A DNA stretch of 64,000 nt from Dipteronia dyeriana. Taxonomy: Eukaryota; Streptophyta; Magnoliopsida; Sapindales; Sapindaceae. The translations under genes and the position numbers were made by a program. The notes under the pieces were generated by a model. That model ran no database searches. It was given only the letters and a program-made list of their open reading frames with translations, and was not told the DNA's origin. Position 1 is the stretch's first letter; each line of letters opens with the position of its first letter. The DNA is taken from contig CM065303.1 of NCBI GenBank assembly GCA_032871835.1, positions 59,310,597 to 59,374,596 on the forward strand, read 5' to 3'. Shown piece by piece: positions 25,241 to 38,600 of this stretch.

Positions 25241-25768
25241 AACAAATAATATGATTGAAAAATATTCATATTTAATAATTTAATAGGATTATTATCGACA
25301 ATTTCCTTCTGAGTCACTTCCTTTGTCCGTTTATATCAATGGAGCCGAAATGTATAAATTATTTTACTGAGTACATGAGATTTATCGGTTGACAACTATT
25401 AATTGCCTTGTAATTCTAGTTCAGGATTGTTTTAACATTTCTCAATTGCAACATCCCAAATTTCCAATCTTTAAACATTTCTTTAACTAGAATGTTGAAA
25501 TGAATTTCAATTCTTTGCGCACAAAATTCAATCCAATTCTACATGCAAAATGTAAAATTTAAAGAAAAATATCAAAGGTACAAATTCCAGAATCTCATAT
25601 GCTATTCAGAGCTAAATGAGCTAAATCCCTGTATACGATGCATGTGTTTTTTTAACAGAGTTAGTATAGTTTCTTTGGGAATTGTTGGAGAGCAAAAGCA
25701 AAACATGTCTAAAGGATCTATATACTCTCCATATCAATCCAACAAGGAATTAAATTTTTCAGATATAC

Positions 25769-25862
25769 TATGCAACTAATATGAGAGCTTAATAAGTAAA
25801 TGCCCAAAAAATGATTATGCAACTAGTATGAGAGTTTAATAGGTAAATGCCCAAAAAGTGAT
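25769..25862. repeat. 47-bp tandem duplication
   Basis: Two near-identical copies of tatgcaactaatatgagagc and the following 27 bases start at 25769 and 25816. Confidence 0.8.
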
Positions 25863-26159
25863 TAAACGTAAAACAGATAATATCATTCTGTGTAAGAGTA
25901 GAACTAATTTGATCACATTATATGTAATGCAAACAAAATTGGTAGCTATTCGTTTTTAACCCTTTCTAACCAATACGTAAGTAAAATGAAAAACAAAAAA
26001 CATCTCACTGCATATTGAATTACTCTTAAAAAATGTCCTGCATTTTGTCAATTTATATCTTCAATTTACAACATATACAAAAAAATGCTTCTTTAAAATA
26101 AAAAAAGAAAAATAAAACAGATTTGCAGCTCTTCATTGATTTTCCAAGTGCACCAGACA

Positions 26160-27811
26160 CTAGAGCAGAGATATTGATTTCACATAGTAACCAATGATCA
26201 ACAAGAAGGTTCCTCCTGAAGCTCCATATGCATATTGCATATAATTCCTACAAATTGAGATATGTAAGCTGAGTTAAATTGCAACATCAACCATACATGA
26301 AAAAGGTGTGAGGTTTAAGGTTTACACCACCAAGATCTTATAAAAAGACTGTAAAAAACATTGGAAATTTAGACAATTAAGGAAAAGTCATACATGCATA
26401 ATCTTGACGACTGCCGAACAAAGGGAACTACATTAGAGATCACACTGATGTACATGAAAACTACTCACTTTAATGATTGAAAGATTTAGGAAAAGAATGT
26501 TCGTACAAGTCAAAATATGTCTGATACTACATATATATTCTTCTAATGGGTATATATATATATCTGCTGGGTATATATATATATATATATATATTTTTTT
26601 GAAAAGACAATGAATTAAGAGCAACCAAAGCTCAGAAGGCAAAAAGCCAGCAAAACAACAAAACAAACAAGAACCAAAACATAGACACTGCCCATGAAAC
26701 AACCTAAAAAACAGAGCAAGACAAAGACCAATCAAAACCACAACATAATAGGGGAACAAAAATACACCCTGAACAGAACACCCAGTAGCCGAAAAAAACA
26801 ACCAAAAAACCAAAAACGCAGAACTCACACATCCCTCCACTCCGCGAAATCTCTACAAGAATTTGATCCCAGTATAGTAAATCCCTCTAACAATATATAT
26901 ATTCTTCTGTTGGGTATATATATATAACGATTGTTTCCATTCCCAAATTCTCATAATAAGTCCATAACCCCAAACCAACACCAGTGGCAAAGACAAAAAC
27001 TCTGCAGAAAACATAACCATCCTCACAAAGCCAAACAAGCAACTGTACAACAGTGAGGAAAAAGATAAACAAACGAAAACAGGGCACAACACGCAGCAGA
27101 AGAACAAACATAGCCTGTTTGTATCTCTTTCTCTCCTCTGTCTTCACCTCTCTCATTGACAGTTATTGACATATGGATGGGGTATGGGGACAATCTAAGG
27201 TCAATGAATATTGTCAAACATACTTTACTGATCTATTATTTAAAATTATAATTTGATTAGAATTAAATTTCAATTTGTTCATTTGTAAGAGAAAGACCAC
27301 AGACTAAGACTATTAAAACACATCTAAGAGAAATCATATATACGTTTATATGCATATACAAATTCAACCATTTCAAGTCAGTTTTCATGTCAACAACAAT
27401 TGTAAATTAAAACTTTCATGATGTTGTTTCAAATCAAGAGAAATTGAAAGATAGAAAAAGACAAATCAGTGCAAAAAACAGCAACACAACACAAAGCACC
27501 AAACAACAACAAAAACTAAAACCACCACACGAAAGAACAAACCAGTGCAAAACAAGGCATCAAAAATCACTCAAACAATGAGAAAATGGATGCAGTAAAC
27601 AGATGATAACAACACAAGTAACCACAACAACACGAAATCGAATCTAAGAAAGAGACGAGCTCAAGATTTCAAAATGAAATCGAAACAAACAAAATGAAAA
27701 TTGAACAAAATCATACCTGGGCCGGCGGTGTACGCGTGCGACGGGAACCAAGTGGGCTTCGGCGAAGAGTTGTTGCTGCAACGAAAGACGATTGGCTTGC
27801 CTAGGGTTCAT
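26160..27811 (-). CDS. Possible two-exon gene for a 60-residue single-membrane-span protein
   Basis: Exon 1 (27811-27717) reads MNPRQANRLSLQQQLFAEAH and on to HRRPR, ending at a canonical AG|GTATG donor. Exon 2 (26247-26160) follows a ttgtag acceptor and reads NYMQYAYGASGGTFLLIIGY then YVKSISLL and stop. The phase joins exactly (AG+G, Arg). The N-terminal half is basic and Gln/Leu-rich; the C-terminal half has one hydrophobic segment that could span a membrane. The upstream plus-strand sequence (27820-27860) is CT/GA-rich when read in gene orientation, as in a leader. I do not recognise the family. Middle exons in the 1.5-kb intron cannot be excluded, and the intron holds AC-rich and T-rich low-complexity DNA. 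Confidence 0.42.
26430..27160. repeat. AC-rich low-complexity intronic DNA with TA runs
   Basis: A/C-rich sequence on the plus strand (aaaacaaccaaaaaacc-type) is interrupted by (TA)n with gggtatatatatat at 26549-26595 and 26911-26930. Read on the minus strand it is T-rich, ending like a retroposon 3' tail (aattcattgtcttttcaaaa at 26590-26615). The several overlapping minus-strand open frames are Phe/Leu/Cys-rich and judged non-coding. Confidence 0.45.
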
Positions 27812-28087
27812 TGGAATACAACGATCGTGGGTTAGAGAGAAGAGAGAAACAGAGAAGGGAATTGTTTAATTTATATGGTACACAATTGTAATTTGTTGAA
27901 CTAAGGGGACCGGAACATATAATAGGTCAAACTAGAGGGACTTTTATTATTTTTACCCTAAATTATATATATATATATGTATATCATCATGTTTTATATA
28001 TAAGGGTATTTTTGTAATCAATTATGTATCATTCCGATTTCTTAATTTAAGTAAATGAAATTCCTTAGAAAGTGTGTTTAATAACAT

Positions 28088-28137
28088 GGGTTCGGGTCGG
28101 GTCGGGTCGGGTTGAGTGGGGGGGGGGGGGGGGGGGG
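28088..28137. repeat. (GGGTC)n followed by a 20-base G run
   Basis: About four GGGTC units are followed by ttgagt and an uninterrupted G run at 28118-28137. It lies at the 3' edge of an LTR (minus orientation), where the related LTR ending at 53935 has ttcaccccatctagg. Confidence 0.85.
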
Positions 28138-28203
28138 TGAATATGTTTTAATCAAGTTAATTACCAATTTTTCTTGATTAGTCAATATTCAAATTCACCA
28201 AAC

Positions 28204-28477
28204 AAAACAAACATACAAAATCAAGTGTAAAGTGCGGAATAATAAAGAACACTTGATTTATATGTGGAAACCCTCCAAATGAGAAAAACCACGGGCTGTT
28301 AAATGAACCACATTCGATCACATAAATCCACTATATGAGTAAAACAAACATACAAAATCAAGTGTAAAGTGCGGAATAATAAAGAACACTTGATTTATAT
28401 GTGGAAACCCTCCAAATGAGAAAAATCACGGGTTGTTAAATGAACCACATTCGATCACATAAATCCACTATATGAGT
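28204..28477. repeat. 137-bp tandem duplication inside the LTR
   Basis: Copies at 28204-28340 and 28341-28477 differ at about two positions (aaaaaccacgggctg versus aaaaatcacgggttg). It duplicates the conserved TTTGGAGGGTTTCCAC segment of the LTR. Confidence 0.9.
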
Positions 28478-30483
28478 AAGAAGTTACACCCTCAAGTGAT
28501 ACTCGGTCTTTCACTCTTGACAACCTCAGGTTATGGCCACTACCACTCACCACTCACCACTCTTGGTTCAGTCCCTATTGATATCCCTTGATCCACTACT
28601 CTTGGCGTGAATACCTCATACTCTACCCCTCGAGCTTTTTACAGCGGATACCCGACCAATTGCTTGCCAACCCACCCTTGGTTGCAAGACTTCTCTTGTT
28701 TGTGCAACTTCACATCGATGCCACAAGACTTTGACTCAATGAATAGTATATGGTCTAAGTGTATATATGAAACTATGCTCAAATGCAATTATGTGTAAGA
28801 CCAAACACAAAATGATTAACTAGATGTAGATAATGAAATTAAACATCCTAGTTATCAAACAATGTCTACATGCCCATACAAAGGACTTAATTAGATGCGT
28901 AGATAAAATCTAACAACCTAATTGTCAATAAAAGTTCAACCAACACAAGTTGTCAACAACAAACAATCAAGGGCAATTTTGCAATCAATAAATGCAATTA
29001 ATGAGACATAAGCAATAATGTCCAAATGCAATACATAAAGACTTAACTAGATATGAATATGCAATATTACAATCTAATTATCAAACAAAGCCCCTTCAAC
29101 ATATGTTGTCATTAAGCATGATATGATCATTAATGTAATCATCAAAATACAATTAATATGACCTAATTAGTTAGAGACAAATATGACCTATATACTAGCT
29201 ATCACAGTTCAAACCCCAAACTTGTCATAACTTCAATAAATATGCAATTAATATGAAGAAATGCTAATTTAAGCAATAAATGATATGTTTTGGTTAGCTA
29301 GAACAATAAATGAACAACAATGGTGGTTCTACTTACCAATCAATGAAAACCCATGCTTGGAATGATGCTTGAATGCAAGATGAAGATGTGTTTGGGGTTT
29401 GGAAAGTCAAACACAAAGCTTGAAGCTTTCTCTCTCTAATGGAGGTTCTCTCACTCTAAAAATATGTTCTTTTAGCTCTTGAGAACCAAGGAAGAAAAAT
29501 AGAACATATATATAAAAGCCCTACACAAAGCGACATTGTTTTGGACTTGACAAACAAAGTCTCGTCACTACCGTTGTTCGTGTCGCTGACCAGACAGCAT
29601 GGCACGATTGGATATCACCACTGCCAAGGTCGCTGGCTAGGCATGTGGACCAAAAGCGGTACATACCGCGGTACACGCCTGACAGCGCAACAACTTGAGC
29701 TTCGAGTGACCCAAAGTATGACCAAACGACATCTAGACCTTTCGTATAATATACCGTTGGAAAGGTATGGAAGTCTACTTTCTACTCTAATTTACAAAAC
29801 ATAATCTGAATGTCTATAGAAAAATTTATGGTTATTTTAGTGACCAAATGCCAGAAATGAACAACAACAAAGATGCCCTGTTTTTGTGGTCACTCTGGAG
29901 ATTTCAAAACCAATCAAAACAGTCATGAAATATTACGAATAATATATCGTTGGAAAGGTATGAGTGTCTAGTTTGTACATAAATTTTCAAAACTCATTTT
30001 GAATCATTTTATAAAAAGATATGGTCACAAAACCATACAAGGGTCAGTTTTGAAAAACATTTAAATCATTGAAATACACTATTTTGAAACTAGACACCTT
30101 ACTTCATATAACCAAACCAAGACAAGAATGCGACCTTCTCATATGGTCACTCAACGCGCTAAAACAAGCACACCGTCGTGCAAGCGCGAACACAACACAA
30201 TACCACACTTAAATATATAAATGAAGTGCAAGTGTGATTGTGAAGAGATGCACACATATAAACAATATCAATACAAATGTAAGATTGACAAAGCATGCAG
30301 ATGTGTGTGTGTGCACCTAAACTCTTCAAAAGGCAAAGTCAAGTGAATATACATTTTGCTCTTGAAGTCATGAAGATGCTTGGAAGCTTTCCAATGAGGA
30401 CCTAATCTACCCATTATACAATAACCCCTAATGTAGTGTGGTTTGTCATGAAATAAATCAATTATAAAACCAAGGTCCTTACA

Positions 30484-30803
30484 GTAAACATTAGAAATTG
30501 AATAAATTTGATTCTATTCCCTATTCCTAAATTGTTAGTAAATATTTGAATGTAATTTAGTAGCTTGATTATGATTCCCCTCAATTCCTTTTCCGATGGA
30601 ACTTAATTCCGATTTTATTTATTCTTGATTAGTAAACATGCACTTACAGCGTTTTATAAGGGTATATGTTAACACTACCCTGTAATAAATAATAAAAATG
30701 ATTAGGATGATGGACTTGGTGGGAATAAAAAGGATGGAGATGGAAGTTACTGTCATGGATTGATGAACATTCACAATTATATTCATGTATAATATTCATA
30801 AAA

Positions 30804-30844
<41 letters not shown>

Positions 30845-32697
30845 TATTATTATTATTTTTATTATTTGATAGAAACCTAATTATTGTAGGGGGTCGCTTT
30901 ACGGTTGTTGCTGACTGGACTTTGGCAACTTGTAGTTATAGTCTGGTTGAACTAACTTGTTGACAGCTTTGAGAACCCGAAAAAGAAACTAATGGGGTAT
31001 GTCCCTTGGAGGACTCCCTGATGCTCAAGCTAAGCACTTAATCGACAAATAAGATAAGAATAATGTTATACAATCTAAATAATCAATCCAAATTTCAATC
31101 TAAATGATGTAGGAAGTGAGTTGCCATCACACACAATATATGATGATGTGGTTAATGAAAAAATCACTTACCGCATAACTTTGGTTAAAATTTAGGTTAA
31201 ATTTTTGAATTGTCTAATATTAATGATAAGATAATTATAATTATTAAGCAAATTGAATAAAATTCAATGCAAACTGAAAGTAGGTTACTGGCAAGTGCCA
31301 ACATGAATGGATCTTCTGATCGACCCTTGGTACGTAGGTTTGGATCGGTAGCTTAGCAAAAATCAACTATGGGCTTCAGGATTGGGTCTAGAAGCCATTT
31401 GTGGCTAACACAATTATTTGTTAATTTGTTCTTAATATAATGCTTGTTTTCAGACGGGCCATTACAGACCTAATTGTAATGGGCTTCAATTGGACAAGTT
31501 TGTACAAGTATACAACCGACCGTATGTGGACCTGATAACACAGTTGTATTGCATGTACAACAGATCCCTTGATTAAAACCCTTAACTTAATTAAGAGAGC
31601 AATTACATGCGTTTGTTGTGTAGAATTTAAGAAATTTAATTGGATTGGTACAACTTGTGATTGGATAAAAAATAGTCCGTTCGTTATGTGATGGGATTCG
31701 ATAAAAAAGAAGCGGTCAATCACTTTAACTCACTTACCATCAGACTCTTTCTCTCCTCCATTGACCCACTCCATCATTCTCCTTTTCTTCTCTCTTTCTC
31801 TCCTCTGTTACCATCGGATTCCTTTATTTCTCTCTCTCTTCTCTCTTCTCTCTCCTCTCTCCTCTCTCCTCCCACCTCCTTCTCTCTTTTGTGGTGGAAA
31901 AACATGGGAGAGCAACTCTAGAAACCACATACGAAGAAGATTGGACAGATCCTGGACCACCTTGGCCAATCTCAGTCCGACGACACCACGACGACAAGTG
32001 ATAGAACCATGTCAGTTTCAGTTTTTCTAGAACAGATTTGTATTTCATTAGGATTTTATTTTTCAATTAACTTTGCTTCGGCTTGTTTTGAAACTCAGTC
32101 ATTATGAATTTCTGATTTAATGTGTTGTGAAATCGTATTTGCATTTAAGTGGATTAAGTTGATTTGTGAATTTGGAATTGGTAACAGAGTTGAATCTATA
32201 ATTGTGATTCTGGAATTGGCGATGAAATTGGTTGGTGAAGGAGTTGAATCAGTGATGATGGGATAAAAATAATCCCATAGATTTGGAGGGGATAATTTTA
32301 TCCCACTATGATGGGATAAAATTGAAGTTGGGGATAAAAATAGTCTGATTGTCTGGACTCACCAAACATGAGATTGTACTATAAATACTCCAATCCCAGT
32401 TCCATCCGTGCAACAAACGCACCCCAAAAGATCCCTTAATTACTACCTTCATTAGAATTCATTGAAACTCACTCCCTTAATCAATGCTATTTACAACGAC
32501 GTTCACTCTTAACTAAGCGGATCTTCGAGTATAGTAACTTTAAACTTTACTGCTACACCGTAGACCGTAGAAGTTATTTGATTTTATTATTATTTCTTAT
32601 AATTCTTTACGATCTTTCGCAGCTCACAGTCTTCCTCTTCGCTGTGTCTATTTGAATTATTTTACTGTTTACATTAAATCTTTGATTTGAGTGGTAG
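30484..32697. other. Spacer upstream of the YqgF-like gene
   Basis: Contents are an (ATT)n microsatellite at 30806-30868, a pyrimidine tract at 31745-31885 (tctctcttctctcttctctc), and the end of an inverted-repeat DNA element at 32260-32425 whose terminus is caacaaacgcacccc. The opposite end of that element was not found. No gene was supported; the short open frames over the CT tract are low-complexity. Confidence 0.5.
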
Positions 32698-35600
32698 ATG
32701 AAGCTCGTGAAGCCCTTGACATTGTACAAGGAATTGCGCAAGAGGAAATCGAAACAGGGTCGCTTGTTAGGTTTGGAATTGAGTGAAAAGTATGTGAACT
32801 TGGCTGTCTCAGATCCAGACAACGATATTGTAGTGCCTTTAAGGTTTGTATTAGCTTAATTGTAACCTCAAATGCCCAATATCTATAATTTGATAGTTTT
32901 ATATCATAATCATTGAATCTTATTTATTAACTTCATCATTTAGAATAACTTTTTATGTGTAATTGAATCCATATGATTACCCTTGCATAGGCAGGAAATA
33001 TAATATGGATTTCATGGCAGATAAATTTCAATCTCTTGTAAGTTTGTCATTGCTCTGTAAATTTCAACAGTTCCACCACAACTGACAACACTAGGCATGT
33101 TAATTATATCAGAACATGTCTAATATGGTATTCTTGAAACTTTGAATCGTCAATAAATTCTTGAGCCATCTTTTCTCTTGTTACGTAGATATCCGAACAT
33201 AATTTGGTGGGCGTCGTTGTTGGCTATCCTTATGAGAAAAGTTTAGAGAGCTATATATGTCATGAATATTCTAAATTATTCCTTATTTGCACTTTGATCT
33301 GATTATATTCTTTATTTTAAATTTTACTAGGGTAAGAAGATTTTTTTGGATGAATTGTGCAAGACGGGGAAATTTGACAGTTTAAAGTATGCTTTTTGGA
33401 ATAAACTCATTGCGACAAAGGTATGTGTGTGCATACGAATTTGCCTATATAGAAAAGATCTAGGAAATTCAACATTTTTTATAGAATAGTTCAAACAAGA
33501 AGCACGCACAGGGAGTGGTATAACTCATAAGTCATAATTAAATAACCAGTAAGCTTAATTTTATTTCTTTCTCGTGTGTTGTAATTGTAGTGGCAATTAT
33601 TTTGCATACAAATTTGCCTAACACTGCTAGGAATTATTTTTGTAATGCATATCTTTTTTGCATCAGTGATACAATTTACAGTATCTTATAATTTATTGTG
33701 TTGACAGCATATGGACTTTCAATTAAAGCATCATTTGAAATTTGTGATGGAGTATTTCAATTTGCCTGAAGATAAATCGAAGGAATTTATTGACAGGTGC
33801 ATTGCTGCTCGTATTCTGCAGGTTATCCTATTCAAATATATTAAGATTTTGTTTCGAACCCTGTGCCAAATTTGATTGGTTCATTTCAAGGCGATAGTTT
33901 GTATTCAAATGTTTTATCATTTTATGAGCGAGTCTTGAATCTCGACAGAAACTACATAAAAATAAGTTACAAATTTAAATGTAAATAATGCCCTACTGAT
34001 TTCATTGATATGCAGAGGTATTTATACAGTTACACCTTGACAGAGTAGGAGTGTAATTAAGTCACATGTATATGTAAATTGATACAGAATTAAATATTTA
34101 CTGTCCTAGTTGTACACGGTAATTAACAAGATTAATACTAGGTGTTGTCTTTTGCATCTCCACCGTTAATATGCCCCCGCAAGATAGAGCTTCCGGGTAG
34201 GATGCCTATCTTGGACCGATGATCTTGAAACTGTCTGCGGGAGAGGGTCTTGGTAAGTGAATCCGCTAGCTGGTCTTTTGTATTGATGTGTGCGACACGA
34301 AGTTGTTGTCGAGCCACTTAATCCCGAACAAAGAAAAAATCAATGGCAACATGCTTCATGCGGCTGTGGAAAATGGGATTGGCACATACATATGTGGCTC
34401 CAACATTGTCACAACAGGAGTGAGAGGCACCCGTATCTGAAGTTCAGTAAGGAGATGGCTGATCCAATTCAGTTCAGCAGCTGTTGATGCGATGGCTCGG
34501 TATTCCGCCTCAGTAGATGACCTTACAACTGTGTGTTGTTTCTTGGAGCTCCAGCTGATGGGTGTGGAGCCAAGGAACACAATGTAGGCCGTAGTGGAGC
34601 GTTGATCGTCGGGATCACCTGCCCAATCAACATCAACAAAGGCATGGAGGTGAAGAGGTGTATTCCGGGAAATGAGTAGACCGTGATCAAGAGAGCCTTT
34701 GAGGTACCTAAGCACACGCTTCACCGCATTCCAGTGGTTCGTTGTCGGATGATGCATGAACTGAAAGAGTTTGTTTACTGCAAATGATACATCAGGACGA
34801 GTCAGGGAAAGATACTGGAGAGAACCGAGCACTTGCTTGTACTGGGTGATATCTGTGGGTGCACTGCCATCATTGAGTTTCAAGGTTTCAGTGAGCGAAA
34901 GCGGTGTCGAAACTGACTTTGACTCAAGCATGTTTATTTTGAGCAGGAGATCTCGTATGTACTGTTGTTGAGACAGAAAAAGACCATGCGAGGAACAGTG
35001 AGCTTCAAAACCAAGGAAAAAGGATAACATACCGAGATCTTTCAGAGAGAACTGATGGGCGAGAGTGGCAATGAAGTCTCTGACTTGTGAGTCGGAAGAG
35101 CCAGTGACAATGATGTCGTCTACATAGACAAGGAGGTATAACGTGTGTGCATGGCTTCTGTTTATGAAGAGAGAGGCATCACACTTGGAGTTAGTGAATC
35201 CGGCAGAGAAGAGGAAGGTACAAAGTTCAGTGTACCAGGCGCGTTGTGCCTGACGGAGACCATAGCTCACATTCTTTAATTTGCACACATGATACGGTTT
35301 GGTGGAGTGTGAAATCGAACGGTTGGATCATGTATACATCATCAGTGAGGGTCCCCTGCAAAAAAAACATTATTGACATCAAGCTGGCGTAGTTGCCAGC
35401 CGTTAGTAATAGCAATAGTTAGAATAAGGCGAACAGTGACAGGTTTTACCACAGGACTGAATATTTCATTAAAGTCGATGCCTGGTCGTTGGTGAAAGCC
35501 TTTTGCCACCAGTCTGGCTTTGTACCGAGCCACGAAACCATCGAGATGACGTTTGATTCGAAATATCCATTTACAACCCACAACATTCTGAGATGGATAA

Positions 35601-38600
35601 GAAGGAACCAAATCCCATGTGCCATTTTTTACAAGAGCATCATACTCAACACTCATGGCATGTCGCCATTCCAAGTGTTTGCGAGCTTGTGTCAAAGTTG
35701 TTGGTTCAAACTGTGGTGGAGTGTGAGAGGTGGCATGAAGATCAATGATTGCTTTCGGTTTGAATATATTGCTCTTGGATCGTGTTTGAATCACTTTTGT
35801 GGAAAAGGTGGGGTTCGGTTTAGGTAGTGGATGATGCAATACAGTGGGGGCGTCACATGTGAACATTGGTTGAGATGTGAGTGGGGTTGTGTGTGGCTCA
35901 CTCGGTGAGTCGGTTTGATGTGATCGATTTGGAATGGGTGTGGTGGGAACAATTTGGGTAGGGGCGGTTATTTGTGGTAGAGTGTTTTGAGTTGGTGAGT
36001 GTACATGTATGTGTATATCTTCATGGAAGGGTGTCATGAGAATAAAAAGTGTCTATAGGTGAGGCGGATTGAGTATCTTGATCAGACCTGATAGCCGAGG
36101 TAGAGAACATACACCATGCGTCGACTTTCGGAGGAGTGTGGAGAGACTTGTGGTTAACAACTTTAGTGAACGAAAATTCCAATTCAACAAACACGACATG
36201 ACGAGAGACAAAGACTCGATTAGTGAGGTGGTCTAGACATAGATACGCATTGTGTTCAGTGGAGTACCCGATAAAAACACATGGTTTTGAGCGAGATTGT
36301 AGTTTGTGGAGCGAATATGGACGTAACCACGGGTAACATAGGCAGCCGAATACACGTAGTTTACGATAATTCGGGTCTATGTTGATTGAGATCTGGAGTG
36401 GACATGCGATTAATCAAATAAATCGCGGCTTTGAAGGCTAGGGACCAGTATTTGAGTGGCATAGATGCATGGTGAAGTAGGGTTAGTGTCGTTTCGACCA
36501 CATGTCTACGTTTACGTTCTGCGGTGCCTACATGCTCAGGAGTGTGTGGTGGGGATTTTAGGTGTTGGATACCGAAAGTTCTAAGGTCAAAGCCTAGGGA
36601 CTGAGCTTCCATACTACCATCAGAGTAGACAGTTTTGATACGGGAATTGAAAAAAAATTCAACTAGTGCTTTGAAGCGTCTAAAGACGTGCAGAACATCT
36701 GATTTATTTTTGAATGGGTATAACCATGTGTATTTAGTGTAGTAGTCCACAAAAATAACATAGTAACGAAAATTATCAAAAGATGACAGATGCGTCGGAC
36801 CCCATACATCAGTAAACACAATTTCTAAAGGTTTATTGCAGGTCAATGTTGATTTACCAAATGGTAATTTATGACTTTTATTACATAGGCATGCAGAACA
36901 ATAAGAAAACTGAGACTCAGACTTGGTAGCTGGAAGTTGGTGAGACTAGATGAGTTTCTGGAGAACTTGACGTGAATGATGACCTAGACGACAATGCCAC
37001 GCCAGAGTTGAGATAGTTTGTGGAGTAGACGCAGAATATAGGTGGACTTTTGACGATGGTTGACGTGACTGACTGGACGTTGGCCAAATGTAAAGGTTTT
37101 CTTTTTCAGGCTGCGGACCAAGGATGCCCCCGTGATCAGATCCTTCATAAGAAAACAATCAGGAAAAAAATCAATGGATGTGTTATTGTGTGAGCAAAAT
37201 TGGGAAACATAACCAAGTTATGAGATATATTAGGAGAGCATAGAACATGTTTGAGACGAAAAGAGTTATCGCAAGTGGTTAATGAGGTAGAGCCAGTATG
37301 AGTTATAGGAATTGTTTTACCGTCCCCAAGCATGATATCTTCCGGACCTCTGTATTCTGAATGTAGTGTCAAATTCTGAAGATTTGATGTCATGTGGTGG
37401 GAAGCACCAGAATCAAGTATCCAGTTGTTGTTACGTGGATTAGACTGATCAATTGTCATAGTATTTGTCTGTGGCCACGGTCGATATGTTGGTGGTGGAC
37501 GAGAGCGACATGTGCGAGCAGTGTGACCCACCTTGTCACATAATTGGCACACCGATCGTGAATTGGAATGAGAGGTAGGAACACGCCATTGATAGGATGA
37601 GTTAGATGAGTTGTGTGGTCGATATGAACTGCCCTGATGTGGATGGTGGTCACGGTTGCCGCTTGATGCTATCCCTGAATTGTATGGTTGACTGTGATGA
37701 TTGTTGTAATCACTGTTCTGGCGATTTCCCATATCGTTCGATGTGTTCCCTTGTTGACCACGGCCTCTCCGATTAGAAATTCGTTGATTAAATTGTGCTG
37801 TTATTGGTGTGCTAATTTTTTTTTGTCTCATCTCTGCGAAGGAATGCCTCATGATCAAGTAACTTGTCATATAACTCTTTAAAGGATATTAGGTTGTCTC
37901 TAGCACGAATGGCCGACGCGAGAGGCATGTAGGCTGCTCCCAAACCATTCAACGTATGTATAATAATCGCCCCTTCATCAACGGGATGACCAATCAATTC
38001 TAGATTGTCAAGGATAGTCTTGATCCCTTGCATGTAATTCGCTACGGATTTGCCTTCCAGACTTACGTTTGTTAGTGAGTCAAGAAGGCCAAGTTTGCGA
38101 GTATTTGACCGGTTGGCATATGGGACTTCAAGTATCTTCCATGCTTCAACAGAGGTGGTTGATCGAGTGACAATGGATTGTGCCGCTCCCATGCATGAAA
38201 CCTGGATTGCATGAATGAGGAATCGATCTTGGCGAAGCCAAAGTTGATAGTCTGGGTTGGCAGTGGTCTGTTCTGATTCTTGATCAACAACATTGGCAGT
38301 GGTGGCTGGAACGAATTTAGGGGGACACGACTTTATACTGTCTAGATAACCCATGAGGCCATAACCAAAGAATAAGTTTTCAAATTGAGATCTCCAGGCT
38401 GCATAGTTCTCACCTTTTGTTTGTTTGATAGGAACTTGAGTGGAGTTGATAGCTATGAGTGATGGTGGTTGGTTAATGTTGTTATTAGATGTTCCCATGA
38501 GAGTGACTTGAGGACCTAATGTGGCAGAGGAAGAAGATTCTGTTGTGGTGATTGGAGAAGACATGGTGAGCGGTTGCTTAGGGTTTATAAAAGAAAAGAG

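Larger units (their letters stand above)
28088..30483 (-). mobile_element. Solo or truncated LTR of a SIRE-like Copia family, antisense
   Basis: Read on the minus strand, it starts TGTAAGGACCTTGG at 30483 and continues TTATTTCATGACAAACCACA. This matches the start of the LTR at 52389 (TGTAAGTTCCTCGG, TTATTTCGTTGACAACCACA). Both then have (CA)n followed by a CATGCA-like word, and both near the end have TTTGGAGGGTTTCCAC and GATTAAAACnTATTCACCCC. No gag, pol or primer site lies next to it. The last about 35 bp of the LTR are replaced by the G run and GGGTC units. The flanks share AACAT (28083-28087 and 30487-30491), but this does not fall exactly next to the TG start, so the duplication is uncertain. 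Confidence 0.65.

Noticed and set aside
26430..27160. Overlapping minus-strand frames as a membrane protein gene
   Set aside because: They are T-rich low-complexity sequence within an intron, with TA repeats inside the frames.
31688..32066. Ser/Leu/Pro-rich and Arg/Glu-rich frames over a CT tract
   Set aside because: Products of a pyrimidine tract (31745-31885).
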